Shown here piece after piece: positions 26,200 to 37,865 of a stretch of DNA of 64,000 nucleotides. The notes below the pieces were generated by a model. The model was not told the DNA's origin. It made no database searches and saw only the letters and a list, made by a program, of their open reading frames with translations. The stretch's first letter is position 1. Every line of letters begins with the position of its first letter. The stretch spans positions 9,007,950-9,071,949 of the forward strand of contig NC_060900.1 in the NCBI RefSeq assembly GCF_014805685.1. The letters run 5' to 3'. This stretch comes from Silurus meridionalis. Lineage: Eukaryota; Chordata; Actinopteri; Siluriformes; Siluridae. The translations under genes and the position numbers were made by a program.

Positions 26200-26245
26200 T
26201 TGTCTAATTAATTAATTATCAAAATAATTGTTAATTGCAGCCCCA
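25100..26245. mobile_element. hAT-type element, deletion derivative, 1,146 bp
   Basis: Perfect 8-bp direct repeats GATTATAG flank it (25092-25099 and 26246-26253). The left end is TAGGGCTGCAACAACTAATC; the right end on the other strand is TGGGGCTGCAATTAACAATT, as in fish and mammalian hAT elements. The left subterminal region holds a nested palindrome (CTAATCGATAA with TTATCGATTAG around ATTCGTTG-TCAACGAAT). A plus-strand fragment near 25375-25450, YGGTTVMHEHVKRKYPG, resembles the end of a BED zinc finger; no DDE domain follows. An AAT microsatellite (26164-26199) lies near the right end. Confidence 0.85.
26164..26199. repeat. (AAT)n microsatellite inside the hAT element
   Basis: About 12 AAT units close to the right end of the element at 25100-26245. 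Confidence 0.95.
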
Positions 26246-27091
26246 GATTATAGTTTCTCTGATTTTCTGTGCAAAACACAGAAGGAACATAAGAAGGAAA
26301 TAAGTGAAACAAACGTGCTTTCAAATGTTAAAATTATACATAAAATGAATTAAGTCTGTTTAATAGTTAAATAATTGAACAATAATGTTTTAATATAAAC
26401 TAAATTAGTATAAATAGTTGACTGTGAAAAGAAAAAATTCTATATTTACTGTAATCTTTCTTTGCTTGAGAAAATAGAGACAGAACTGCAGAATACATAA
26501 GTAAGGAAAGTATCTTGCCATTTCTCTATATTGCTTCAAAACAGATTAAAAAGAATGATGACCTGACTACATCTGATTAATGTTCAAGAATAAAATAAAA
26601 TGCAGCTCTCAGTATATATAAAAATCCTACTCAGCCTGAAAGACTGTACAATGCTTTAAAAGTGAACAGCCAGTTGAAAAATCTGTGTACCGCCTTGGAG
26701 ACCACAGCCATTCAAATTTGGTCTTTTTAAAAACCCATCAGAAATCTGCAAAGATTTCTTTTTAACATTGTGCAGACTTATTAACAACAACATGAGTTAT
26801 ATATAATAATATATAATATATAGTTCCCTTTAGAAACAATCCTTTAAAAGCAAAAGCTGCATCCACATGAATGTTTACTAGATAAAGAATGCACATACAC
26901 ACCGTCTTGTCATGTTTCTTTTTCCGCATCCAGATTAGCCCAAGCTTCTTGTGCAAAGAACAACTAAATTGATAATCTCATTTGTCATCAAATAATATTT
27001 TATAGCTAATGCGTTCAGTCCATTTACACACTTGCAAAGAAATAACGACTGGACACACTTCTCTTTTAAAAACTTGTGATTAAGAAAGCAC

Positions 27092-27244
<153 letters not shown>

Positions 27245-29029
27245 TTATAAGGCCACTAGAATTGAGCATGCCATATGCCTAACTCATTAAGTTCAGCTGA
27301 TAGTGCAGTCAGCAAATGACAGAAAGATATAAATCCCTTCAATAAATTCTTAGAAATCTATAAACTCTACATCTATAAACCTCTTTCCTCTTTATGCCAG
27401 CTAATGTCTTTGCTTAACTGTTTTTTTCTATATGAGGGGTTTAAAGCATTTTACATCCACTGATCCTTTTTCAAGAAAAATTTTCAAGAGCAAAAACGAT
27501 TCATTTATTCAAACAATGAAACCTTTTTAATTCCAGAATCTTTCAACATTTTTCACTTATACAGACGCAGAACAACTGTAGCTATTATTCAGTCTATTAG
27601 TTGTATAGTTTTAGGGTAACACCTTTAATTTATATATTTATTAAAATATGTTAGATCAATGTAAGATTATTAAAAAATATTATGCAATATTATGCTTACA
27701 CAACTGTTCCATCTAACTTTGATTGTCTACAGTACCTTTGCATACCTAAAGGTACAAAACTCAAAACCTGAAAAATACACATTCTCAGGATTTCTTTAAC
27801 CAGCAATATCCATCTAGATGTTTTGCTACATAGCAATAAAGATTTCATCAGCTGTTACAAAATGTGGTTTACGCTACGCCACGTTAAGTAAAATAAAGTA
27901 ATATTTAACCAACGTGTCACTGTGCTTTAATAAGCACTGAAAATTGCACAATTGCCCTCAGTCGAACTTTCTTGTTAGCAGCATCCAAGCCAGACGCCGA
28001 GAGACAGTGCCACTAATAGCCAATTAAGGTTTCGTTTTTTGACAGTGAAAAAACTTTGCGTGTTGTATATGAATGTGTAAGTGAGTGCACACGAGCAGTC
28101 ATCCGGAATAAAATAGCCTGCCTAGAACAATGGCCAGAATTAAAGTCTCCAAAAACAGTATTTAGTGGTTAGAATCAGGGATGCAACTGATGTGTATCGA
28201 TGAAGCTCTATAGCAAAATTTATTTTATGCAGAAACAGATTAAACCATACGGTAAACAATTTAACGAGGCATGACCCCTTCTGGCCAATCAGTCACCATA
28301 TTTTTACCATTAAACATGTAGGAAAATACCTCCTTAGATATATAATATGAGGATTTGGTATTACACTGCAGTTAATTTGCAGCTGATACCTTAGTACAAA
28401 AGCCTATGACTAGCATGCGAATAAACAATGCTGCAATTTCACATGTTTGTATATCAAACTATTGTATATTAAAATACCAAACTCCATGTCTGTTTTTCAT
28501 GTGCCCTTTTGTCCCATGCATGTATGCCAGCAATTCATAAAAAGAGAATAATGTGAGATGGCTAACAGTTTATAGCATACTACTGTCCAGTTACAAATCC
28601 AAACACAGATGTGAATAAACCCCCTTAAAATATTTCCCAAAACCAGATTCTTGAACATAATTGGTTAACACACATATACAACACTTATTATGCCTTTTAT
28701 GAACACCATTTAGTGCAATTATTACAAAAATATGTTATTCAGCATTAAAAAATTGTAATTGTCAGCAATTGGACTAAAGCGTGATTATAAAAGGTCAACC
28801 AGACTCATTACCATTACAAATTTAGCCACTCAAAACTGATCTAGTAGTCTATTAAATCACATCTTATTGACCCCCAGCTGATACAGGAAATTGGATTAAC
28901 CAATCAGGATCATGCATAGTTTTTATTTCTGTATTAAACTATCATCCAGTTAGCTAGTTTCTAATTTTAGAGAGATCAGTACTGAAGATTTACTGCATGA
29001 AAAGTTAAAGAAAGTTGGATCTGATTTTA

Positions 29030-30068
29030 TTGGTGGCTCCATCCTCAGCATTCTCCTACTGATATACCCCATGTTCCTCCTCTGCACATGTCCAAACCAT
29101 CTCAATATCACCTCCCTCACCTTGTCTCCAAAACGTCCTACATGTGCTGTCCATCTAATAAACTCATTTCTAATCCTGTCCATCTTCGTCACTCCCAACA
29201 AAAAGCTCAAAATCTTCAGCTCTGCTACCTCCAGCTCCACCTCCTGTCTTTTACTTAATGCCACTGTCTCTAAACCAAACAACATCGCAGGTCTCACCAC
29301 AGTCCTATAAACTTTCCCTTTCACTCTTGCAGATACTCTTCTATCACAAATCACTACTGTCACTCTTCTTCAACCACTTCACCCGGCCTGCACTCTTTTC
29401 TTCACTTCTCTAACACACTCTCCATTACTTTCCACTGTTGATCCCAGGTACCTGAACTCCTCCATATTCTCCACCTCTTCTACCTGCAACCACACCACTC
29501 CACTGCCCTTCCTCTCATTCACACACATGTACTCTGTCTTACTCCTACTGACTTTCATTTCCCTTCTCTCCAGTGCATACCTCCACCTCTCCAGGCTCAT
29601 CTCAACATGCTCCCTACTCTCACCACAAATAACAATATCATCCACAAACATCATAGTCCATGGAGACTCCTGTCTGACCTCGTCCGTCAACTTGTCCATC
29701 ACCACTGCAAACAGGAAAGGGCTCAGAGCCGATCCTTGATGCAGTCCAACATCCAACTTAAACCAGTCTGTCGTTCCTACTGCACACTTCACTGCTGTCA
29801 CACTGTCCTCATACATGTCCTGCACCACCCTCACATACCTCTCAGAAACACCTGGCTTCCTCATAGAATACCACAACTCCTCTCTCGGCACCCTGTCGTA
29901 CGCTTTCTCTAAATCCACAAACACACAATGCAACTACTTCTGACCTTCTCTATACTTCTCCATCGACATTCTCGAAGCAAATAAGGCATCTGTGGTGCTC
30001 TTCCTCGGCATGAAAACATACTGTTGCTCATAGTCACCTCTTCTCTCAGCATATAATCTCATATGAGT
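29030..30068 (-). mobile_element. RTE-type LINE fragment (reverse transcriptase), truncated
   Basis: Minus-strand translation gives CVFVDLEKAYDRVPREELW from 29927, then a stretch open to 29379 with TTDWFKLDVGLHQGSALSPF, MMFVDDIVICGESREH (catalytic F-x-D-D), KTEYMCVNERKGSG and ECVREVKKRVQAG. After a frameshift come VICDRRVSARVKGKVYRTVV and RWFGHVQRRNMGYIS, ending at 29030 before the usual 3' terminus. Upstream residues such as YVFMPRKSTTDALFASR are visible up to about 30068. It is the same family as 7145-8160, better preserved, in the erc2 sense direction. Inactive. Confidence 0.9.
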
Positions 30069-30370
30069 CTGCACTTAGCACTTGGGTGTTAAGGTGTGAA
30101 CCATGCAAACTGCTATCTAACTTTCAAGTAGATCTAATGAATTATTTTAAGAGTGATGTCTTGCTTATCCTTCTTTCTTACCTTCTTACTGTATATATTT
30201 AGATTTTTTAGATGAAAAAGGCATTAAAACATTAGAAAACTAGAAAATGTAATGTAAGAAAATTTGAAGAAAATTAAATTCAAAGTACATAATTGCCTAT
30301 ATTAATTAGCATGAATCTTTGTCTTAATCTAATAACTAAAATATATAAAAGAACACACACACTCACTAAC

Positions 30371-30538
30371 CTCTGTCTGCATGATATTTGCTCTTTGCTC
30401 CTTAGCTGAAAGGGACTCCTTCAGGACTTCAATGTGCTGCTTGCAGTCTGAATTCTGATTGGTCAATGTATCCAGTTGAGTCTGCAATGCCAACATCTCT
30501 GACTCTTTTTTTGATAAGTCCTGCTTCAGCTGATCAGT
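30371..30538 (-). CDS. erc2: erc2 fifth coding exon (residues 440-495)
   Basis: 56 codons, coiled coil: TDQLKQDLSKKESEMLALQT, then NQNSDCKQHIEVLKES (466-481) and AKEQRANIMQTE (484-495). Human ERC2 has the same length and differs at few positions. NQNSDCKQ is diagnostic for ERC2 against ERC1. Acceptor ATTTCTC-AG|ACT (AG at 30540-30539), donor GAG|GTTAGTG (GT at 30370-30369), phase 0. The exon is far better conserved than the first two coding exons, which suggests strong constraint on the central coiled coil where liprin-alpha and Bassoon/Piccolo contacts have been mapped in the family. Confidence 0.96.
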
Positions 30539-31032
30539 CTGAGAAATGAAAAGGGGCAAATATGGAAGCAGGGGTTATAAAAATGCACAGTATTAAATAA
30601 GAGAGAGTGAGTGCTAAAATTGAATTCACATAAGAACGCACAATGCACAAGTGTCTCACTAACAAAGGAGTCATAGAAGGCCACTAAAACACATAGTCAT
30701 TGTTATATTCAAATATCTGGCATTTAGAAGTGTTAATACCAACATGCAAAAACAGAATGAAGTCAGATTTTTACTATTCTCACACTTTCTTTGCTTGATT
30801 CTGTTGGGTCAACAAAATGCATGCCAAACTCCCAACTAACAGCGTTTCTGCCAAATATCATTTGACTTATTCATTTTTTTTTTATTTTTTGCAAATTGAT
30901 GGTCATATCACTAGAATACCCGTGATGCACACAATGGCATACTTCCTCTAGAAGGAATAAGCAAGAAGTAATAACTTGCTGTGATTATGGAAAACAGTAG
31001 AGAGAGAAGAGAGAAAGAAAAATCAATAAAGG

Positions 31033-31035
<3 letters not shown>

Positions 31036-31095
<60 letters not shown>
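31036..31095. repeat. (GA)n microsatellite
   Basis: About 30 GA units, 500 nt from the fifth coding exon. Confidence 0.97.
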
Positions 31096-31098
<3 letters not shown>

Positions 31099-31714
31099 TT
31101 TCATTTGCTCTGAAATCTTCTGTTGCTGAGGGAGCAGGTATGTTTGGTTGAGCGAGCAAGTAGTCACTTGTTGAGTTGCCAGACACACAGGTGAGTTAAA
31201 CCTATCCTAAAACACAAAGAAGACAAACTCTAAACACACCTACTGCCAAAGGTTTAGAATACGGGTGAGCATTACAAACAGGTAAGTAAAAAGTCCATTA
31301 GCCATTAACTAATTATAGTAATTATAACTAACAGATTTTCTGTATTAGTAAATATTTTATGTCACATTTCAGAATTCATGTGGCTACATGTGGAAATAAC
31401 AAAAAGTAAGAAATTAAGCTCTGCTTTACAACTTGTTGAGTTGTAAGATATGTATTTGAAATAATTTTTATTATCTAATTGTATTTGCATCATTATTTAA
31501 ATCAAATAAACTAAATGAAACATTTACTGTGGTTTCTAATTTATTTAATCAGCTTTAGTTATTTAGTATGATTGATAACAGGAAGTAGTTTTGTGGACAT
31601 TCCATTTGATTTTAAATTGTGAGAATACACAATAAGAATACACTTTAACACAGGTATTACATAAACCACAAAACAAAAATAATTACACATTTATTGAACA
31701 CTACTTGGTATTGT

Positions 31715-31769
<55 letters not shown>
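31715..31769. repeat. (TG)n microsatellite
   Basis: About 27 TG units. Confidence 0.97.
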
Positions 31770-31772
<3 letters not shown>

Positions 31773-31819
31773 GTTAAAAGACTTACTGCTTAACTGTTAG
31801 TAATGCTTACTACTGCATC

Positions 31820-31935
31820 ACATAAGTAGGGACTTAGTGGTTAAAACTGTAGCTTATTAATCGGAAGTTTTAAAATCCCAGCACCACCAAGCTGCCACTG
31901 TACGGTCTTTTGGCCAAGGCCCCAAAACCTCCACT
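31820..31935 (+). mobile_element. tRNA-derived SINE, diverged
   Basis: Order of motifs: GACTTAGTGGTTAAAACTGT (A-box region), TTATTAATCGGAAGTTTTAA, AATCCCAGCACCACCAAGCT, GCCACTGTACGGTCTTTTGG, CCAAGGCCCCAAAACCTCCA. This is a fish tRNA-derived SINE in which the head reads CTTAGTGGTTAAGG and the body CACCGCCAAGCTGCCACT. The 3' tail is missing here. Confidence 0.7.
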
Positions 31936-33691
31936 GCTTAATATGTTTCCTGTCTCACTTTCCTGTAATGCTGGATAACAAGCATCAGCCAATTGATGAA
32001 GCATAAAGTTAGCTAACATTACCTTCAATAATGGACCCTTACAGTAACATGTCACCTGGATTTTTACTTAAGCAGCATTTATAGTGTAATAAGCTCAGTG
32101 TTACAGTATGTGAAAAATTACCTCAGGACAAGATGTTCTTAATTTGTATATTAAATATAGACGTATTGACTTAACTGACAAATTAAATCATTCATAGATT
32201 CAAATGCCACATATTACTACTTTTTCTATGATAAAAATCTAAATCTAAATCTAAAAATTATTGTGTGTTTTCTTCGAGGAGTACATTGTTGAGTCAAGTT
32301 TGCTTACACGGTACAGGAAAAATACGTTTCATCAATAAATCCACAAATGTTATTAGTTTACAATAACATGATTCTGCAACCTGTTGGACTTGCCACACAT
32401 CAACTCTTCTTTTTGTTAAAACAATCTCTCTCCTCATGAAATGAGAGAATAAAGAAAAAGGTATGCTCACATCTTCCTTCTTTGCATAGCATGCCAAGAG
32501 TGTGCATTCAGATCGGGGTCAGAAGTCCACATGATAGCATTTGAAAAATTATGGCACTCCAAGTTGGCCTTCATCAAAAGGCCATTGTGAACAGACACAT
32601 AGAGGCCATAGAGAGGTAATTGGGCTCGCAGGAAACGGTCCGAAACTCAACCTGCCACCCTTATCTGCTTCTGAACCTTTGATTTCTACAATTCATCAGT
32701 GCCTTGGCCCCTAGCGCTGAAAGCAGTGGACCCCTGGCTGATAGGACAGATGAAGGGTGTGTCATGTGTGATTTAGAGTGATGGGTATGCATGAATGAGA
32801 TTGTAATTCAAATACAAAACAAAGAAGAAAAAAAAGAGTCTGCAAAGGTGCATAGGAACCTTTCAGTGCATGCACTGGCTCTGGAAGTGTAACATAAAAG
32901 CAGAGAAAGCAATAATAAACAATTTTAAATGTTTTTTTTTTTATTTTAGCCATTAGATTAAACCGTTCCGCTGCAAGACTCATTATTTCAAAGCAAAACT
33001 TACAAAACAAAAATTTCTTCAGCAACATTAAAACAGCCTCATAAAAAATAAGTGACCGTTACAGGTATTATGACAAGTCTGGAAACTCTAGTGCTTTATA
33101 AATAAGTCATGAACACTTTCAGGCTAGAGTAATTTAATCTTTCATTCTAGAAGGGCTGATTCTCAAGTCTCAAAGGTCACCACAGAAGAAGTTCAGTCAT
33201 CTGATACTGCTGGTGTAAGCCAACACTGGTACTGCAAACCCTTTGTATGTCTTCATCCATGAGTCAAATCAAGGATCTATTTAATCATGTATTTTATCCT
33301 GGTAAGTTTCAGTGGCTCCAGAGTCTTTGCTAGGACATCAAGGTACCCACATACAAATAACCACACAATTACACCCATTAAAAATAAAATGATATCTTTA
33401 TCATATAATCTGAGGTTCCAAGTTGTCAATTTTTTGTAGAATCATATCTAAACATTAGTAAGTTATTTATCATTCCATCAAATCCACATATATGTCTTTA
33501 AGTATTTATTTATTCACATGATTGTATTTATTTATTCCTTTTTACATCTTTGCTTGTACTAATTCATTACTACTTTCATTCATTAACTTTAATTCACTAA
33601 AGCCCACATCCACAAAACAGCACTTTCAGTCAATTCCAGGGAAAATGAGGAACTCATTGATCTTTGTCTTGGGTGAGGGATAAACTCTAAC

Positions 33692-33847
33692 CTTGCTCTT
33701 CATGAACTTGGAGTGGTTCTTGTAAACGTCAATCTGCTTGGGCCTCTCATCTCTTTTGTCCATGTTCAGGTGACTGTTGGTCTTCAGCATCTGGATCTCA
33801 TCTTCCAGTTCACGGATGTTCCGCTCCAGTGAGGAAATTTTGGTGTC
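33692..33847 (-). CDS. erc2: erc2 fourth coding exon (residues 388-439)
   Basis: 52 codons of coiled coil: DTKISSLERN, then IRELEDEIQMLK at residues 398-409, then VYKNHSKFMKSK at 428-439. This matches human ERC2 DTKIASLERN, IRDLEDEIQMLK and VYKSHSKFMKTK at identical length. The charged linker between (HLNMDKRDERPKQID) replaces the family's LNTEDREEEIKQIE. Acceptor CATGTAG|GAC (AG at 33849-33848), donor AAG|GTTAGAG (GT at 33691-33690), phase 0. The exon is short of 60 residues and in-frame, so it is easily missed by length-based ORF calling. Confidence 0.94.
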
Positions 33848-34469
33848 CTACATGGGATATGTGTGAAATGTACATCAGCCGCACAATTTTTGGAAGTAAA
33901 GACCGAAACCATCCGAAGGTCTTAAAGGAGGAGCAGATTTGGGTTTCAGCTTTAGTGCTTGCAGAGGTCAGCTTAAACTAGCAATGGAGACATGGAGCTA
34001 TGAAGAAGATGGAATGTGTACTGAGCTTCATATGAGACACTACAGATCCAGAATTGTAAATGGTAGAAAAAAAGTACTTTTTTCCTATCAACAGCACAGA
34101 GTTTCCAACATTTTTTATACAGTACGTAAGCATCTGTCATCAAGAATATCTCAAAATCACAATAGTTCCTGTTGTATCAATTTAGGAGTGGCATGCAAAG
34201 GCATAATGTACAGAAAAAAATCAAATGTACATTTTTTTATTAATGTATTAATATGATGGACTAAATACAGTGGAGAATCCAAGATTCAACAAACATTAGC
34301 AAAATAAAGTAATATCAAACTAGACAGAAAGACAAAAGATATAGAAGTCAGCAAGGTTTAACCACTGACACACAATAAACTTGCTTTTTTTTTTAAAGAT
34401 TTACTAAACTAAGCTGCATTAAATAAAACACACACACACACAAACCAAATATTCATACCAATGAACATA

Positions 34470-35289
34470 CACTCACCTGCCACTTTATTAGAAACAACAT
34501 ACTAATAACCCAGATTGCTCTCAGATAAGCCTTGATTCTTTGTTCCATGGATTCCACGAAGCATTGGAAACATTTCTTTCAAGATTTTCATCCATGTTAA
34601 AATAATCATAATTTGCGTCACAATGATTGGACATTTCTCAGCTAAATATTTGTGCTGTGAATCTTTTGTTATACTACATCCCAAAGTTGAGCTACTAGTT
34701 TTAGATCGGGTGACTATGGGTTATTATTCTGAAAGTATCCATTATAAGATGTATAAAATATAACTATAAACAGATGCAAGTGATACGATAAGTAATGGGA
34801 TTCAAATGATGCTTAGTTGTCTTTTCTGAGTCCAATGTGTGCCAAGAAAGATTCCACACACTTTTGCAACAGCTGCAGCAGCCTGAATTGTTGACACAAG
34901 GCAAGATGGTTCCATGGATTCATTAGGTCCACTGTAGCATAAGTCCTCTTCTTGGCTGATAGAAGTAAAACCCAATGTGGTTTTCTGCTCTTGAGGAATG
35001 TTTTATCATGTTGTGAATTCCTGAATGCTTTTCTGTTCACCATGGCTGGATAGAGAGTATATTGGAGTTACTGTAAACCTCTTACAAGTCTGAAGTCTTC
35101 TGGCCATTCTCTATGAACCATCATCAGAAACTATTTTATTTGACAGCACAACTACTTACCCGAACTGATACCTTAAAATACATTTCTCAAACACACAAAT
35201 CAGCCCTTTTTGAAATTACATTTTGTATTATATGGATATTAAGTAATGAGCAGCTGTGCATGTGTTTCTAGAAAAGTGACCAGTGAGTG
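34470..35289 (-). mobile_element. Tc1-like element with both ends and TA flanks, 820 bp
   Basis: The ends are inverted: CACTCACCTGCCACTTTATT at 34470 and, on the other strand, CACTCACTGGTCACTTTTCT at 35289. TA lies on each side (34468-34469, 35290-35291), the Tc1/mariner target. Internal minus-strand sequence is transposase-derived, for example TTAGCTGAGAAATGTCCAAT in the N-terminal half and HWVLLLSAKKR (near 34970) matching the family's RVPLLSAKNR. Large internal deletions and stops. Confidence 0.8.
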
Positions 35290-35497
35290 TATATATTATT
35301 CACAACCTCAACAGCCATAACTGGAAAGTTATTTCAACAGCGAAATGCCGAAATTAAAAATGAGGAATGGAGAACAAGAAATAAATAAATTTGAGAACCA
35401 TGAGAATCTGAAAATGCTCATTCTTACTTCCTAGCAATTTGTTACCTAGTGCAATTTACTGTGAAAATGAGCACTGGCTAATGCAGATTTTCATATA

Positions 35498-35785
35498 CAG
35501 TGAAACCTCAATACCTGCGACCTTTCATTTGGAACCGGACTAAAGTTTGGAGTAACATTTTCAAACACTTTGTACTAATAAATTACATAAAAATGTTTAA
35601 AAAACTATTTTATTATTGTATTATTCATTTAAAGTATTAAATAAAACATTTATGACAAGTAATTCACATTTTTTGTTGAGTTTACAGTAGAGTACATGTA
35701 TAATACCCACTGAAAAAGGAACCATCAAAAGGAGAGTAAAAACCTCGCAATTAACGTAACCCCCACGAGTATTGAGGTTGCACTG
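35498..35785. mobile_element. MITE of Tc1/mariner type, 288 bp
   Basis: Ends CAGTGAAACCTCAATACCTG (left) and, on the other strand, CAGTGCAACCTCAATACTCG (right), each preceded by TA (35496-35497; 35786-35787). The interior is AT-rich with no coding potential. About 20 bp of terminal inverted repeat with few mismatches. Confidence 0.8.
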
Positions 35786-36514
35786 TACATAGTAATACAA
35801 TTTAGCATTTATACTTAAGTGGTACTGTTGTGGCAGCAATATGTTTAATAAGACCTCAAATAAAGTATAAATAGTATATAAAGTATAAATATAAACTGCA
35901 AAATACCTCGAAATTAAATAGAGCATAAAGTGTAAAGCACAAATATTTCTTTAATTACATAAAAACACAAGCCTATAATGACAGTGGCTGACTGTATATG
36001 AAAAAGGGACTTTACAAAGAATTCTTGTGTAGAAGAAATGGAAGCTTTTGATAATAAGTATGTGTACTATACCTGCCAAATAACATCAGGGTCAAAACCA
36101 TAAGGATGTGCTGTGCTCTGGAACAAATTACAAAATACACATACTTCAGCACACTTTATAAACACATATAATATTAAAAACATGTAAAAACAGACCAACT
36201 GTTCACAAAGAGACATGTTCCAAAGCAAATAAAAATGATGGCAGGTCACTTTTCAAACTAAGCTGGAAGATGAAGCAACTCTGTGGCTGTTTTACATGAA
36301 GACGACTCATACTTATTTCTGTCTGACACTTCATCATTTTTCAGCTATATGCAGGTGACATAGGTGACATTTATTTCATTTGCTACATGTTTAAGACACT
36401 ATATGTGTGGCAGCCTAGGAAAACCAGTGACATGTCTACAAGTCTCTCCTATAAAGTACTTTAAAGTTTTAAATTATAATAATATGTATTATATGTAAAT
36501 TCTTTATTTCAATT

Positions 36515-36935
36515 ACATTTGCCCTTTACATGAACTAGGAGATCCAAACCTATTCCAGCATAACAATGCCCCTGTGCACAATGCAAGCTTAATGAATATG
36601 GCAGTTGGAGTGAAACATCTTGAGTGACCTGCAATAGAGCTCTGAACTCAACCCCACTGAACACCTTTGGGATGAACTTGAACACTGACTGCACTCAAGG
36701 CCTCCTAAATGTACATAAATGCTTGAATTTACAAATACCCTTGTGATTGAATGAACACAAATCTCAAAAACCACACTCTTCATTCCATTTACATCATTCT
36801 GTTCAGCGTAACTCATTCTGGAACATCTTCCTAGAAAAGTGAAGGTTCTTATAATAGAAAATTGGGCAGTAAATGTTCAAAGAGCACAATCTTATGGTCA
36901 GTTGTCTACACACTTTTCCCTATATAGTGCATGAT
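36515..36935 (+). mobile_element. Tc1-like 3' transposase fragment
   Basis: GGAGATCCAAACCTATTCCA, CATAACAATGCCCCTGTGCA, CAACCCCACTGAACACCTTT and GGGATGAACTTGAACACTGA encode the end of a fish Tc1 transposase (PTEHLWDEL-like). The end, CTATATAGTGCATG near 36918, resembles the family terminus CATATAGTGTA. Degenerate frames. The fragments at 50815-51140 and 62485-62580 belong to the same family. Confidence 0.8.
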
Positions 36936-37295
36936 CTATTTGCAAAAATGTGTGGGTTTGTTTGTGTGAATTTGTGCCAATTTGGCAATTTTCTTTTTCC
37001 ATTAGCATACTGGTATATTCCACAAACTTGCCTTCTGCCTATGATCCACACCCAGTCCACCTTTCAGCAGCTTGTATTTTCAGCAAGCCTGATTTTATAC
37101 TTAGTGTGTTGGAACTTAGTGTGCAAGGTCACTGTTGCTGAATTTCTCTTCACTTCTTATAAGTTGTTTTTAGGCAAATTTTTATACCACAGTTGACCAA
37201 ACTAACAATGCACATCTAATATTTCATTGTAAGTGATAGTCAGCATTCCTACTATTTGTATACTATATACACTGTAAACACAAAGAAGACGCACT

Positions 37296-37520
37296 GTGGG
37301 CGTGTTACCGTTTATTCAGGACTGTGCAGCAGTAATGGCAAGTCAAGGCGAGAGCAAGACGAGTTTCTCAAAGTGGAAATATGCTCATTATTTCACTTTA
37401 GTTGAGTATAAAAACAAAAACATTTTAGTCAAATGTAAGCTGTGTCTTTCTGGTTCGAAGGTCGTATCTACTGCGATAGCAGCAGCTCCAGAAACTCCAT
37501 GCCTCGACGAAGCTAGAAGC
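37296..37520 (+). pseudogene. hAT transposase N-terminal fragment (BED-finger-like)
   Basis: A 75-codon frame contains SKWKYAHYFTLVEYKNKN and ILVKCKLCLSGSKVVSTA. The spacing W-x2-A/Y-x-F then K-C-x2-C resembles the BED-type zinc finger at the start of fish hAT transposases and ZBED proteins. The two later histidines expected in a BED finger are absent; the frame stops at 37521 and no catalytic domain follows. Likely an orphan fragment, not a host gene. Confidence 0.55.
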
Positions 37521-37782
37521 TAATCCGGTGTTCTGTTCTAGATATTTGCACAAGTGTATATTGAGTGTACTAAAAGTAACAATATTTAAAAACAGTAAAG
37601 TGTAGTTCATTAATGTTTTCAGAATATAAGGCCTTTGTAGATGCAGTTCCGAGTGAGAAATTAGTCACAAAATCAGACAAAGTGATTGTTCATTGATTTT
37701 GGTTAAAAGGAGAAAGGAAAAAAAAAAAAAAACAGCTAATTTAATGCTAACAGATGTACATTTCCGATTGGAATAAATAAAG

Positions 37783-37864
<82 letters not shown>
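37783..37864. repeat. compound (TATC)n(TGTC)n microsatellite
   Basis: Eight TATC units, then about 12 TGTC units, directly after GGAATAAATAAAG, a retroposon-like 3' tail. Confidence 0.97.

Positions 37865-37865
<1 letters not shown>

Larger units (their letters stand above)
30539..33691 (-). other. erc2: erc2 intron between fourth and fifth coding exons
   Basis: 3,153 nt. It holds GA and TG microsatellites (31036-31095, 31715-31769) and a tRNA-derived SINE (31820-31935). 32500-32750 is of more even composition than its surroundings and is a candidate conserved non-coding element. The rest is AT-rich with nothing recognisable. Confidence 0.85.

Noticed and set aside
29527..29912. Plus-strand open frames over the second LINE
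   Set aside because: Antisense shadows of the minus-strand RTE reverse transcriptase.
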